Source of the DNA: Streptomyces sp. Ru72
GTDB taxonomy: Bacteria > Actinomycetota > Actinomycetes > Streptomycetales > Streptomycetaceae
Assembly: GCF_002920635.1 (NCBI RefSeq)
Contig: NZ_PQSR01000090.1
Coordinates: forward strand, 1 to 32,294
DNA: 32,294 bases
Direction: 5' to 3'
Part shown: piece after piece, positions 1-7,170 of the stretch
Position numbering within the stretch: position 1 is the first letter of the stretch
How the letters are laid out: each line of letters begins with the position of its first letter
Program-made: the position numbers and the translations under genes
Notes under the pieces: model-generated
What the model was told of the DNA's origin: nothing
What the model saw: the letters and a program-made list of their open reading frames with translations, nothing else
The model's database searches: none

Positions 1-1
1 G

Positions 2-238
2 GCCGCCCCGGTGGCTGCCGCGGACGGTGCGGAGGCCGCCACCGAGGTCACGCCCCGCCGCCGTACCCGCAAGGCCGCCGAGGCCGGGATTCCCGCGCAG
101 GCCGCCGACGAGGCCGAGGCCAAGCCCCGGCGCCGTACGCGGAAGGCCGTCGCGGCAGAGGCGGAGATCCCGGCTCAGGCGGACGACGCCGCGGAGGCCA
201 AGCCGCGACGGCGCACGCGCAAGGTCGCGGAGCCCGTG
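2..238 (+). repeat. Imperfect tandem repeat encoding PRRRTRK modules
   Basis: Three copies of a unit of about 66-75 bases, each encoding P-R-R-R-T-R-K followed by an acidic/Ala linker, are seen at roughly 52-78, 124-150 and 202-228. The copies differ at synonymous third positions, which points to old, selected protein repeats rather than a recent duplication. Confidence 0.6.
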
Positions 239-247
239 GAGGGCTGA
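2..247 (+). CDS. C-terminal tail of a basic-repeat protein, probably DEAD-box RNA helicase (5' truncated)
   Basis: The reading frame is open from the first base and ends at TGA 245-247, so only about 81 C-terminal residues are visible. They hold three copies of a PRRRTRK motif separated by Ala/Glu/Asp-rich linkers (AEAKP, IPAQA). This is a low-complexity basic tail typical of nucleic-acid binding extensions. Streptomyces DEAD/DEAH helicases at this chromosomal position end in such tails, so a helicase is my best guess, but no catalytic motif lies inside the window. Rho or an RNase E-like protein could carry a similar tail. A real coding region is supported by the in-frame repeat structure. 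Confidence 0.6.
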   Translation, partial: AAPVAAADGAEAATEVTPRRRTRKAAEAGIPAQAADEAEAKPRRRTRKAVAAEAEIPAQADDAAEAKPRRRTRKVAEPVEG

Positions 248-331
248 CACCCGCCTTAAGGCCAGGCACTGTTCACCGGATGGCCCGCACCTGTCGCACA
301 GGGGCGGGCCATCGGTGTTCTCGCCGCCCGG

Positions 332-344
332 TACCCTCACCCCC
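332..344 (+). promoter_or_regulatory. Candidate -10 box for a leaderless transcript
   Basis: TACCCT at 332-337 ends seven bases before the ATG at 345, and there is no purine-rich ribosome site. This spacing would put the transcription start at or next to the start codon. I see no convincing -35 box. Confidence 0.35.
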
Positions 345-1220
345 ATGAGCCGTCCCCCCAGCTTCACCCCGCCCCCCGGTGTACGTGCGCACCGGCTCAC
401 CACCGAGCGGGGGGAGTTCGCCGTGCTCGAGGCCGACGCGGTGACGGCGCGGGCGAAGGGGACCGCCCTGCTGCTGCCCGGTTTCACCGGCAGCAAGGAG
501 GACTTCCTCCTCCTGCAGCCGCTTCTCGCGGCGGCCGGGTACCGGACCGTCGCCGTCGACGGGCGAGGGCAGTACGAGTCCCCCGGACCGGAGGACGACG
601 AGGCACCGTACGCGCAGGCCGAGCTGGCACGGGACGTGATCGCGCAGGCGCACGCCGTCGGGACGCCCGTGCACCTGCTCGGGCACTCTCTCGGCGGCCA
701 CATCGCCCGGGCCGCCGTCCTCCTCGACCCCTCCCCGTTCGTCTCGCTCACCCTGATGGCCTCCGGCCCCGCCCAGATCTCCCTCCCCCAGCAGCAGCGC
801 GTCAAGCTGCTGCACGACGCCCTCGCCGTCCTGGACATGGCCGGGGTCTGGGACGCCATCCAGGCCTTCGAACCGCCGCAGGACATCGACGCCGGAGACC
901 TCGACGAGGGTCTCTCCGACGGGGAGGACCTGCGCCGCCGCTGGCTGAGCAACAGCCCCGCCCAGCTCCTCGCCACGGGGCGGCAGCTGTGCGAGGAACC
1001 CGACCGCGTGGCGGAACTCGCCGCCGTCGGCCTGCCCGTGCACGTTCTGTCCGGCGACCGCGACGACACCTGGCCCGTCCCGCTGCTGGACGACATGGCG
1101 GACCGCCTCGGCGCTCACCGCACCGTCGTCCCGCAGGCGGAGCACTCCCCCAACACCGACCGGCCGGAGGGGACGGCCCGCGCCCTCGCCGCCTTCTGGG
1201 ACCGGCTCGTCCGGCCTTGA
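345..1220 (+). CDS. Alpha/beta-fold hydrolase
   Basis: This 291-residue protein has the alpha/beta hydrolase fold. The nucleophile elbow GHSLGG puts Ser at residue 115, an oxyanion-type stretch LLLPGFTGS lies near residues 42-50, VLSGDRDD near residue 235 can supply the acid, and QAEHSPN near residue 260 the catalytic His. Substrate cannot be told; esterase, lipase or haloperoxidase-like activity is possible. There is no signal peptide, so it should be cytosolic. The frame is open further upstream, but ATG 345 is chosen because the fold begins there. No ribosome site precedes it; TACCCT (332-337) seven bases before the ATG suggests a leaderless transcript. It converges on the NYN gene with 8 bases between the stops. 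Confidence 0.85.
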   Translation: MSRPPSFTPPPGVRAHRLTTERGEFAVLEADAVTARAKGTALLLPGFTGSKEDFLLLQPLLAAAGYRTVAVDGRGQYESPGPEDDEAPYAQAELARDVIAQAHAVGTPVHLLGHSLGGHIARAAVLLDPSPFVSLTLMASGPAQISLPQQQRVKLLHDALAVLDMAGVWDAIQAFEPPQDIDAGDLDEGLSDGEDLRRRWLSNSPAQLLATGRQLCEEPDRVAELAAVGLPVHVLSGDRDDTWPVPLLDDMADRLGAHRTVVPQAEHSPNTDRPEGTARALAAFWDRLVRP

Positions 1221-1228
1221 GATCTGGC

Positions 1229-2125
1229 CTAGTACTGCGCCTGCAGGTGCTCCCAGAACCCGTCCCGCAGGGCGCGGCGCAGGTCCGCCTGGCCGCGCAG
1301 CGAGTACTGCAGCAGGCCCTCCGCCTCCACCAGCAGGTCCTGGTCGATGGAGCCGGGCAGATACGGGTGACCGGGCAGCAGGTCCGCCAGCGAGTCCCGG
1401 CCGCGCTCGGCGAGCCACTTGGCGGCTACCTGCGCGCCCACGAAGCGGACGTCGTCGCGAGTGGGGCGGGCCGTGGAGGAGGGCTCGTAGGTCGCGGCCG
1501 TGCGGCGGCTCACATACGGCTTGAAGAAGTCGAGCTCGAGGGTGCGCTGGCTGTCGACCTCCCACAGCAGCGGTTCCGCCTGGTTGCGGCCCTCGGGCGC
1601 CTCGATGCCCCACAGGTGCACCCGGGCCCCGTACCCCTGCGCCGCCTCGACCGCCGACACCAGGTCCTCGTCGCCGCCGATGAGCGCGGCGTCGCTGATG
1701 GCGCGGTGCCGGGCCAGTGACTCGAGGTCGGTCCGGATGAGGGAGTCGACGCCCTTCTGCTGGTTGTTGGCGTTGAGATTGCCGAGCCGCACCTTCACGT
1801 CCGGGAGTTCGGCGATGGACTGCTGTTCGGCGGTGTGGATGCGGCGTCTCGCGCCGTCGTACCAGTACACGCGCAGCAACCGACTGTCCGCGAAGACCTG
1901 GCGCGCCTTGTCGATGAGGGCGTCGATCAGTCCCTCGGCGTCGAGGTCGAAGGCCCGGCGGTCCTCGGTGCCGGCGATGAGCCGTCCGGCGGCGGCGTAC
2001 AGGTAGCCGGCGTCGACGAAGATCGCATGAGTCGAGGGCGTCTTCGCCACCTCGGCGAGCATGCGCTGGAGCAGCTCGTTCGTTCGGTCGATGCGGGCGC
2101 CGAGCGCCGCCAGGTCGTCGTTCAT
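1229..2125 (-). CDS. NYN domain-containing protein (PIN-like RNase fold)
   Basis: This 298-residue protein has a short N-terminal helical segment (residues 1-27), then a NYN/LabA-like domain. The motif IFVDAGYLY places an acidic metal ligand at Asp38, GVDSLIRTDL gives a second acidic site, and AALIGGDEDLVSAV gives the third near residue 150. The triad suits metal-dependent RNA cleavage of the NYN family. The C-terminal 100 residues are helical and unassigned, perhaps substrate binding. Start ATG 2125 has GGAGG three bases before it on the minus strand. The gene is divergent from the 50-residue protein gene at 2375. Substrate and partners are unknown. Confidence 0.8.
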   Translation of the reverse strand: MNDDLAALGARIDRTNELLQRMLAEVAKTPSTHAIFVDAGYLYAAAGRLIAGTEDRRAFDLDAEGLIDALIDKARQVFADSRLLRVYWYDGARRRIHTAEQQSIAELPDVKVRLGNLNANNQQKGVDSLIRTDLESLARHRAISDAALIGGDEDLVSAVEAAQGYGARVHLWGIEAPEGRNQAEPLLWEVDSQRTLELDFFKPYVSRRTAATYEPSSTARPTRDDVRFVGAQVAAKWLAERGRDSLADLLPGHPYLPGSIDQDLLVEAEGLLQYSLRGQADLRRALRDGFWEHLQAQY

Positions 2126-2258
2126 ATGCCTCCATTCTCCCGGCGGTCACGCTGCGAACACAACCGATCCCAATCAGTGCACCATGAACTCAAACCCGCC
2201 GTCGACTCAGTCGATTACCCGTCAGTAATTAGCGACTCGAAAAATTTCCTTAGCATAG

Positions 2259-2280
2259 GGAATGTTTGTAACAAGCATCC
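2259..2280. promoter_or_regulatory. Palindromic operator-like site in an AT-rich control region
   Basis: The 22-base sequence is an inverted repeat centred on A2270 (GGAATGTTTGT / ACAAGCATCC). Ten of the eleven position pairs around the centre match, counting one G-T wobble. It lies in the only markedly AT-rich stretch of the early window (about 2205-2290). A possible -10, TAGCAT (2251-2256), would place transcription start inside the palindrome, the usual position of a repressor site. Confidence 0.5.
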
Positions 2281-2374
2281 CGTTGACTACTCACAGGAGA
2301 AGGGGCACCGACGCTCCGCGCTCCGCTCGCCAGCAGTTCTCCGCAGGAGGATGACCAGACGAAGGGAGAAGCCC

Positions 2375-2527
2375 ATGCGCTTCGAAATCATGCGACTCGA
2401 CGATGTCGACGGTACCCCCGTGGACACGACCGTCGTGGACGCCGCCTCCGTCAACCAGATCGTTCAGCAGGCCGCGGCCATCGGGCAGCGGCTGTGGATC
2501 CGCCCGGCCGGGACGACCACCTCGTAA
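2375..2527 (+). CDS. Small conserved protein of 50 residues, function unknown
   Basis: The protein begins MRFEIMRLDDVDG and ends RPAGTTTS, with a hydrophobic/polar pattern suiting a small beta-alpha fold. I recall near-identical short proteins in other Streptomyces but no function. ATG 2375 is preferred over the in-frame ATG 2351, because GGGAGA lies at 2364-2369 with suitable spacing, while GGAGG touches ATG 2351. The 250-base upstream region is AT-rich and holds a palindrome at 2259-2280. A strong hairpin terminator follows at 2599-2635, so it appears to be a monocistronic, separately regulated gene. Confidence 0.7.
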   Translation: MRFEIMRLDDVDGTPVDTTVVDAASVNQIVQQAAAIGQRLWIRPAGTTTS

Positions 2528-2552
2528 CGGCACCGACGACACACACGCGCAC

Positions 2553-2571
2553 GTATACGACCTGCGTATAC
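2553..2571. repeat. Inverted repeat GTATACG-N5-CGTATAC
   Basis: Perfect 7-base arms (2553-2559 and 2565-2571) with a 5-base centre sit between the stop of the 50-residue protein and its terminator. It could be a protein-binding site or part of the 3' UTR structure. No gene starts next to it. Confidence 0.4.
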
Positions 2572-2598
2572 ACGAGGACGACCACACGTAGACGACTT

Positions 2599-2635
2599 CG
2601 GAGCCCCGTACGGCATCGCGCCGTACGGGGCTCCG
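2599..2635. terminator. Strong hairpin terminator
   Basis: A perfect 16-base-pair stem (2599-2614 with 2620-2635) closes a 5-base loop ATCGC. It lies between the 50-residue protein gene and the convergent marC gene, so it can serve both strands. There is no T-run, which is usual for Streptomyces. Confidence 0.75.
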
Positions 2636-2659
2636 CGCGTTCCGGGCCCTGACCGGCGG

Positions 2660-3265
2660 TCAGGTTCCGTGGACGACCCGGATGACACCGTTGATGATCT
2701 GCTGCACGGCGATCGCGGAGAGCATCATGCCCGCGAGCCGGGTCACCAGGACCACCCCGCCGTCCTTGATGACGCGGATGATCAGCAGTGAGTACCGCAT
2801 GACCAGCCACAGCACGACGTGGATCGCCAGGATCGCCGTCCACACCGACACCTGGGTGCCCAGGCTGTCCGCCTTCTGCACCGCGAGGATCACCGAGACG
2901 ATCGCCCCCGGTCCGGCCAGCAGCGGCATGCCGAGCGGCACCAGGGCCACGTTGACGTCCTTGGTCTGCTTCGGCTCGTCCGTCTTGCCGGTCAGCAGGT
3001 CGAGGGCGATCAGCAGGAGCAGCAGCCCGCCCGCGATCATCAGCGCGGGCACGGAGACGTGCAGGTAGTTCAGAATCTGGTGGCCGAGCACACCGAACAC
3101 GGCGATGACACCGCCGGCCACGCAGACGGCCTGGAAGGCCATGCGCTTCTGCACCTTGGCGGGGCGGCCGGCGGTCAGCGCCAGGAAGATCGGGGTGATC
3201 CCGGGCGGATCCATGATCACGAACAGGGTCAGGAAGAGGGAACCGAAAACGGCGACGTCGAACAT
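2660..3265 (-). CDS. MarC family integral membrane protein
   Basis: This 201-residue hydrophobic protein has about six predicted membrane spans. Family features include the N-terminal FVIMDPPGITPIFLAL segment and the central LVPLGMPLLAGPGAI segment, both characteristic of MarC/SNARE-type (UPF0056) proteins. The family was first linked to multiple antibiotic resistance, but no transport function is established. Start ATG 3265 has a weak AAGG site upstream. Length is normal for the family. The terminator at 2599-2635 lies just beyond its stop. Confidence 0.9.
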   Translation of the reverse strand: MFDVAVFGSLFLTLFVIMDPPGITPIFLALTAGRPAKVQKRMAFQAVCVAGGVIAVFGVLGHQILNYLHVSVPALMIAGGLLLLLIALDLLTGKTDEPKQTKDVNVALVPLGMPLLAGPGAIVSVILAVQKADSLGTQVSVWTAILAIHVVLWLVMRYSLLIIRVIKDGGVVLVTRLAGMMLSAIAVQQIINGVIRVVHGT

Positions 3266-3427
3266 GGGTGCCTTGCGATGAGGTACGGACGAGCAACGAG
3301 CATGCGGCGGCGGGCGTCCCGCGGCCGCCGGGTGCCGTCGCCGCGCGCGGAGGCGTGCGACGGCTGGACACGGCGGCGGGCGCCGGGTGCCTCGGGGAAG
3401 GGCAGAAGAGGGGGAGCTACGGCCGGA

Positions 3428-4294
3428 TCAGGTGTTGCGGGCTCCGCCGGTGCCAGGGACGGGGAACGCGCCGGTGGCCCGCCGGATGATCTCCCCGTAG
3501 ACCTCCGGGTCGGTGGTGTACTCGCCGAGCACGCACGTCTTGCGGCTGCCGTGGTAGTCGGAGGAGCCGGTGACCAGAAGGTCCAGCTCGGCGGCGAGGC
3601 CGCGCAGCCGGGCCCGGGTCGCCGGGTCGTGGTCCATGTGGTCGACCTCGATGCCGTCGAGCCCGGCGGCGGCGAGGTCCGCGATGGCGGACTCCGGCAC
3701 GGTGCGCCCGCGCTTGGAGGCGGCCGGGTGCGCGAAGACCGTCACTCCGCCCGCGGCCTTGACCAGCCGGATCGCCTCGAAGGGGTCGGTCTCGTGCTTC
3801 TGCACGTACGCACGCCCCCCGTCTGCCAGCCACTCGGGCGTGAACGCGTCCGAGACGCTGCCGACGACGCCGAGTTCCACCAGCGCGGAGGCGATGTGCG
3901 GCCGTCCGACCGAGCCGTCACCGGCGATGCGGGCCACCTGCTCCCAGGTGACCGGCACGCCCAGCTCCCGCAGCTTGGCGATCATCGCGTGGGCGCGCGG
4001 TACGCGGTCGTCCCGCACCAGCTCGCGCTCCGCGAGCAGATCGGGCTCCTCGGGGTCGAAGAGGTAGGCCAGCATGTGCATGCTGATGCCGTCGTACCGG
4101 CAGGAGAGTTCGGCACCCGTGACGAGCGTCAGCCCCGCGGGCAGCGCCCCGATCGCCTCCGCGTGACCGCGGGTGGTGTCGTGGTCGGTGAGCGCGACGA
4201 CGTCCAGTCCGGCGGCAGCGGCGTTCCGCACCAGCTCGGCCGGGGTGTCCGTACCGTCGGAGGCGATGGAGTGGGTGTGCAGGTCGATGCGCAC
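3428..4294 (-). CDS. PHP domain phosphoesterase (RNase AM / nucleoside 3',5'-bisphosphate phosphatase type)
   Basis: This 288-residue protein contains the four PHP metal-binding motifs: DLHTHS (His6, His8), LTDHDT (Asp37, His38), the Glu in TGAELS, and later HPAA and SSDYHGS. In characterised relatives the family removes the 3' phosphate of nucleoside bisphosphates or trims RNA 5' ends; substrate here is inferred only from this family. It starts at GTG 4294, with GGAG eight bases before it. MarC lies downstream on the same strand across about 160 bases, and the zinc-ribbon gene upstream across 127, so a shared transcript is possible but not shown. Confidence 0.85.
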   Translation of the reverse strand: MRIDLHTHSIASDGTDTPAELVRNAAAAGLDVVALTDHDTTRGHAEAIGALPAGLTLVTGAELSCRYDGISMHMLAYLFDPEEPDLLAERELVRDDRVPRAHAMIAKLRELGVPVTWEQVARIAGDGSVGRPHIASALVELGVVGSVSDAFTPEWLADGGRAYVQKHETDPFEAIRLVKAAGGVTVFAHPAASKRGRTVPESAIADLAAAGLDGIEVDHMDHDPATRARLRGLAAELDLLVTGSSDYHGSRKTCVLGEYTTDPEVYGEIIRRATGAFPVPGTGGARNT

Positions 4295-4421
4295 GACACG
4301 TACTCCAGGCGGTGACGGGACGGAAGGGGACGCTCAAGGATAACGGCAGTTCCGGGGCCCCTGTCACACCCGCACAGCGAATGCGCCCCCTACGGCGCCC
4401 CGCTCCCCGCGGTGGCTCGTG

Positions 4422-5063
4422 TCACGGCTCGAGCAGGCGCGGCGACAGCGCTCCGATCGGCAGGAGATCGACCTCCGCCCCCGCGTCCCGCAGATCCGTC
4501 AGGACCATCTCGTCGTACATCAGCAGGCCCGACTGCTCCGGCCAGACGACCGCCCACAGCCACAGGCCGCGCGCCTCGCCCGCGAAGACCGCACGGTCAC
4601 CCGGGACGCCCGCGACATGCCACAGCGGCGTGGGGCGGCCGACGGCGAGCACCTTGGCCTGGGGCGGTTTCTCCACGTCCAGGTACGGACCCGGGTCCGG
4701 CCCGTCGATGCCCGCGTACCGCGCTCCGAGTCCGACCCCCAGTTCCTCCGCGACCAGGATCAGCTCGCCCATGCCGCCGAGCGGCCCGGGACCCGAGCAG
4801 GCCACGGCCGTTGCGCGGCCTCCACTGCGGTCGTCACCCGCGTAGGCCACACCCGTGAAGAGCCAGCCGACCGGCAGCGGCCACGGCATCCACACCGGCA
4901 CCCGGGCGCGGTGCACCACAACGCTGAGGGCCTCGACGCTGGGCGGGATCACGGGCTGCAGCGGATGCACGGTGCCGTGCACATCGCACTGCCAGGAGTC
5001 GGCAAAGAGTCCGGGAGCCCTGACCCGGCCACCGCACTTCGGGCAACTGGGTTCGCCCCTCAT
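4422..5063 (-). CDS. Zinc-ribbon DUF6758-type conserved protein
   Basis: This 213-residue protein starts with a zinc-ribbon-like segment: CPKCGG at residues 7-12 and a later Cys and His (WQCDVHG). The remainder is a Streptomyces-conserved domain rich in Trp and Gly without recognisable catalytic residues. It resembles the family called DUF6758. There is no signal peptide or membrane span. Start ATG 5063 has GGGAG immediately upstream. Function is unknown. It lies on the same strand as the PHP gene. Confidence 0.7.
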   Translation of the reverse strand: MRGEPSCPKCGGRVRAPGLFADSWQCDVHGTVHPLQPVIPPSVEALSVVVHRARVPVWMPWPLPVGWLFTGVAYAGDDRSGGRATAVACSGPGPLGGMGELILVAEELGVGLGARYAGIDGPDPGPYLDVEKPPQAKVLAVGRPTPLWHVAGVPGDRAVFAGEARGLWLWAVVWPEQSGLLMYDEMVLTDLRDAGAEVDLLPIGALSPRLLEP

Positions 5064-5163
5064 AGGCTCCCACGGTCCTCCCCGTCCCGCGTCGCGTCAA
5101 GGACGATCACCCGTCCGGCGTGTACCCCTCACGCCCGATTCACCTGCGCCAGCTAGATGCCGC

Positions 5164-5203
5164 TTGCACTAATTAGCAGACCTAACTTAATATGTGTATA
5201 TAC
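5164..5203 (+). promoter_or_regulatory. Near-consensus promoter of the MFS gene with nested palindromes
   Basis: TTGCAC (5164-5169) and TTAATA (5187-5192) are separated by 17 bases; TAATAT (5188-5193) at 18 bases is an alternative. The spacer holds CTAATTAG (5169-5176) and TTAG-N5-CTAA (5173-5185). GTATATAC (5196-5203) covers the expected start site. The AT-richness is very different from the flanks and suggests a repressor-controlled promoter. Confidence 0.65.
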
Positions 5204-5238
5204 CAACTATCTGCACTCACGACTCTGCGAGGAGACGC

Positions 5239-6543
5239 ATGAAGGCCACCACAGGAGGAGAACCCGCCACAGCGGCCGACGTGGACCCGTTCGACGCGGG
5301 AGCCGGCAGCATCCTGCGGCAGCCGAAGGCCGTGTGGGCGACCGCCGGAGCATCCGTCGTCGCGTTCATGGGCATCGGACTGGTCGACCCGATCCTGCCG
5401 TCCATCGCGAAGGGCCTCCAGGCGACACCCGGCCAGGTCTCCCTGCTGTTCACCTCGTACTTCCTGATCACCGCCCTGGCGATGCTGGTGACCGGCTTCG
5501 TCTCCAGCCGCGTCGGCGGCCGCAGGACCCTGCTGCTCGGCCTAGCCCTCGTCGTGGTCTTCGCGGGCCTGGCGGGCACCTCGGGCTCGGTCGCGCAACT
5601 CGTCGGCTTCCGGGCCGGCTGGGGCCTCGGGAACGCACTCTTCGTCTCCACGGCCCTCGCTGTGATCGTCGGCGCGGCGGCCGGAGGCAGCGCCGCAGCC
5701 ATCCTGCTCTACGAGTCCGCGCTCGGCCTCGGCATGGCCTGCGGCCCGCTGCTGGGCGCACTACTGGGGAACGTCAGCTGGCGCTACCCGTTCTTCGGCA
5801 CGGCGACGCTCATGGCGATCGGCTTCCTGTGCATCACGGCGTTCCTGAAGGAGCAGCCGCGGCCCGCGCGGAAGACCTCACTGCTGGACCCGATCAAGGC
5901 GCTCGGCCACGGCGGCCTCGCCTCCGCGGCGGTCTCGGCGTTCTTCTACAACTACACGTTCTTCACCGTGCTGGCCTTCACGCCCTTCGTGCTGAACATG
6001 ACGCCGTACAAGTCAGGCGCCGTGTTCTTCGCCTGGGGTGTGCTGCTCGCCGTCTTCTCGGTGATCGTGGCGCCGCGCATGCAGGAGCGCTTCGGCTCGC
6101 TGAAGGTGCTCGGCGGTTCGCTGGTGCTGCTCGCGGCGGACGTGGCCGTGCTCGGCTACGGCGGCCACACCACCGCCGTCGTCTGCACGGTCCTGTCCGG
6201 GGCGTTCATCGGCGTGAACAACACGGTCTACACCGAGCTGGCCCTCGGCGTCTCGGACGCGCCCCGTCCGGTGGCGAGCGCGGGCTACAACTTCGTGCGG
6301 TGGTTCGCGGCGGCTGCCGCGCCCTGTCTCGCGCCGAAGATCGAGGAGTGGAGCGACATCCACATGCCGTTCGTGGCGGGGGCGGCGACGGCGCTTCTCG
6401 GGGCGGTCGTGGTCCTCGTGCGGCGCAGGGCGCTCACCCTCCCCCAAGCTCTCGACTCCGCTCGAGCAGGGGGGACCCCCATGGCCGAGGAGCTCCAGAC
6501 GCGGCACGCGACCGAGGACGGTGTCACGGTCTTTGCCAAGTGA
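5239..6543 (+). CDS. MFS transporter (drug/metabolite efflux type)
   Basis: This protein of 434 residues has about 12 hydrophobic spans. The first begins near residue 35 (AFMGIGLVDPILPSIAKGLQ), which resembles the N-terminal signature of DHA-type efflux pumps, and the loop 2-3 motif is SRVGGRRTLLLG. Substrate is unknown. ATG 5239 is chosen because GAGGAG (5229-5234) lies four bases upstream; an in-frame GTG at 5194 falls inside the promoter. Residues about 400-414 after the last span are encoded by a copy of a short palindromic repeat (6438-6480), an apparent in-frame insertion in a tolerant C-terminus. There is no adjacent regulator gene. Confidence 0.85.
   Translation: MKATTGGEPATAADVDPFDAGAGSILRQPKAVWATAGASVVAFMGIGLVDPILPSIAKGLQATPGQVSLLFTSYFLITALAMLVTGFVSSRVGGRRTLLLGLALVVVFAGLAGTSGSVAQLVGFRAGWGLGNALFVSTALAVIVGAAAGGSAAAILLYESALGLGMACGPLLGALLGNVSWRYPFFGTATLMAIGFLCITAFLKEQPRPARKTSLLDPIKALGHGGLASAAVSAFFYNYTFFTVLAFTPFVLNMTPYKSGAVFFAWGVLLAVFSVIVAPRMQERFGSLKVLGGSLVLLAADVAVLGYGGHTTAVVCTVLSGAFIGVNNTVYTELALGVSDAPRPVASAGYNFVRWFAAAAAPCLAPKIEEWSDIHMPFVAGAATALLGAVVVLVRRRALTLPQALDSARAGGTPMAEELQTRHATEDGVTVFAK
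6438..6480 (+). repeat. Short palindromic dispersed repeat, copy A (in coding sequence)
   Basis: The 43-base element begins CCTCCCCCA, has inner arms CTCGA / TCGAG, and ends GGGGGGACCCCC. It folds as a C-run/G-run outer stem around the CTCGA inner stem. A closely similar element occurs in reverse orientation at 29640-29679. Here it adds about 14 residues (LPQALDSARAGGTP) to the MFS C-terminus without breaking the frame. Confidence 0.75.
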
Positions 6544-6562
6544 CCGTTGCCGGGCGGGCGTT

Positions 6563-6578
6563 GGTGAGCTTGCTCACC
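6563..6578. terminator. Short hairpin between convergent genes
   Basis: GGTGAGC (6563-6569) and GCTCACC (6572-6578) form a compact hairpin in the 42-base gap between the MFS and SUFU-like stops. It may add to the larger hairpin at 6596-6633. Confidence 0.45.
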
Positions 6579-6585
6579 CCTGGCC

Positions 6586-7170
6586 TCAGTCCAGAGGGAC
6601 GGACCTGCGGGAGGGATCCCTCAGGTCCGTCCCGTTCGTCAGCCAGCGCTCCTGAAGGGCCCCCGCGCCGTGCACCCGCTTCCAGGCGGCCTCGTTCGGA
6701 GTCATCGGCAGCAGCGGCAGGAACCGTACGGGATCCAGGGGCTCGTCGAGTTCCAGGTCCTCGACCAGGCCACCGGGCTCGGCCACCAGGACGGAGGTGA
6801 ACGGGGCGCCGGGCCACAGCGGTTCACCCACCTCCAGCGAGGCGCCGGGCGCCACGACCACGCCCTCGACCTGCGGGGACGCGGCGAGTACGGCGAGCGG
6901 GCGGAGCACCTTGTCGGTGTCGGCGAGGCCGCCGCGCACGGAGAGGACCAGCTCCGCGCGCGGTCCTTTGACGGGGTCGGCGAGCATCCCGGTGGGGTCC
7001 GTCATGGGCTGTGCGGACATGCCGAGGGTGGCGTAGCGGACGATGTCGCCCTCATGGAAGCGGAGCACCTCGATGCGGTCCGTGCCGAGGAAGGTGACCG
7101 CCGCGCGCGCGTCCGGTTCGCCCAGCGCGGTGCGCAACCGGGCCTCGACCAGAGGAAGAACATCAACCAT
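6586..7170 (-). CDS. Suppressor-of-fused (SUFU) domain-like protein
   Basis: This 194-residue soluble protein runs from MVDVLPLVEARL to RSVPLD. The alternating strands, the segment WPGAPFTSVLVAEPGG and the motif LPLLPMTPNEAAWKR recall bacterial SUFU-domain proteins; many are of unknown function and some act as toxin-immunity proteins. Nothing toxin-like is nearby, so an immunity role is unsupported here. The frame is open upstream to 7338, but ATG 7170 is preferred: TATGCT on the minus strand (plus 7177-7182) ends six bases before it, with TTTGCC/TTGCCC about 15-16 bases further up, fitting a leaderless start. Its 3' end contains the terminator hairpin at 6596-6633. Confidence 0.65.
   Translation of the reverse strand: MVDVLPLVEARLRTALGEPDARAAVTFLGTDRIEVLRFHEGDIVRYATLGMSAQPMTDPTGMLADPVKGPRAELVLSVRGGLADTDKVLRPLAVLAASPQVEGVVVAPGASLEVGEPLWPGAPFTSVLVAEPGGLVEDLELDEPLDPVRFLPLLPMTPNEAAWKRVHGAGALQERWLTNGTDLRDPSRRSVPLD
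6596..6633. terminator. Hairpin terminator lying inside the 3' coding end of the convergent gene
   Basis: A perfect 12-base-pair stem (6596-6607 with 6622-6633) encloses a loop that itself contains AGGGATCCCT. It lies 53 bases after the MFS stop and so suits MFS termination, but it is wholly within the last codons of the SUFU-like gene on the other strand. Confidence 0.55.

Noticed and set aside
27..344. N-terminal extension of the alpha/beta hydrolase frame
   Set aside because: It overlaps the upstream gene's end in another frame and encodes Arg/Pro-rich sequence; the fold starts after ATG 345.
273..2150. Very long minus-strand open frame opposite the hydrolase and NYN genes
   Set aside because: It is a GC-bias shadow: Arg/Gly/Pro-rich, no domain, and it conflicts with two well-supported genes.
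6586..7170. Immunity protein of a polymorphic toxin system
   Set aside because: SUFU domains can be immunity proteins, but no toxin, secretion tag or repeat protein is adjacent.
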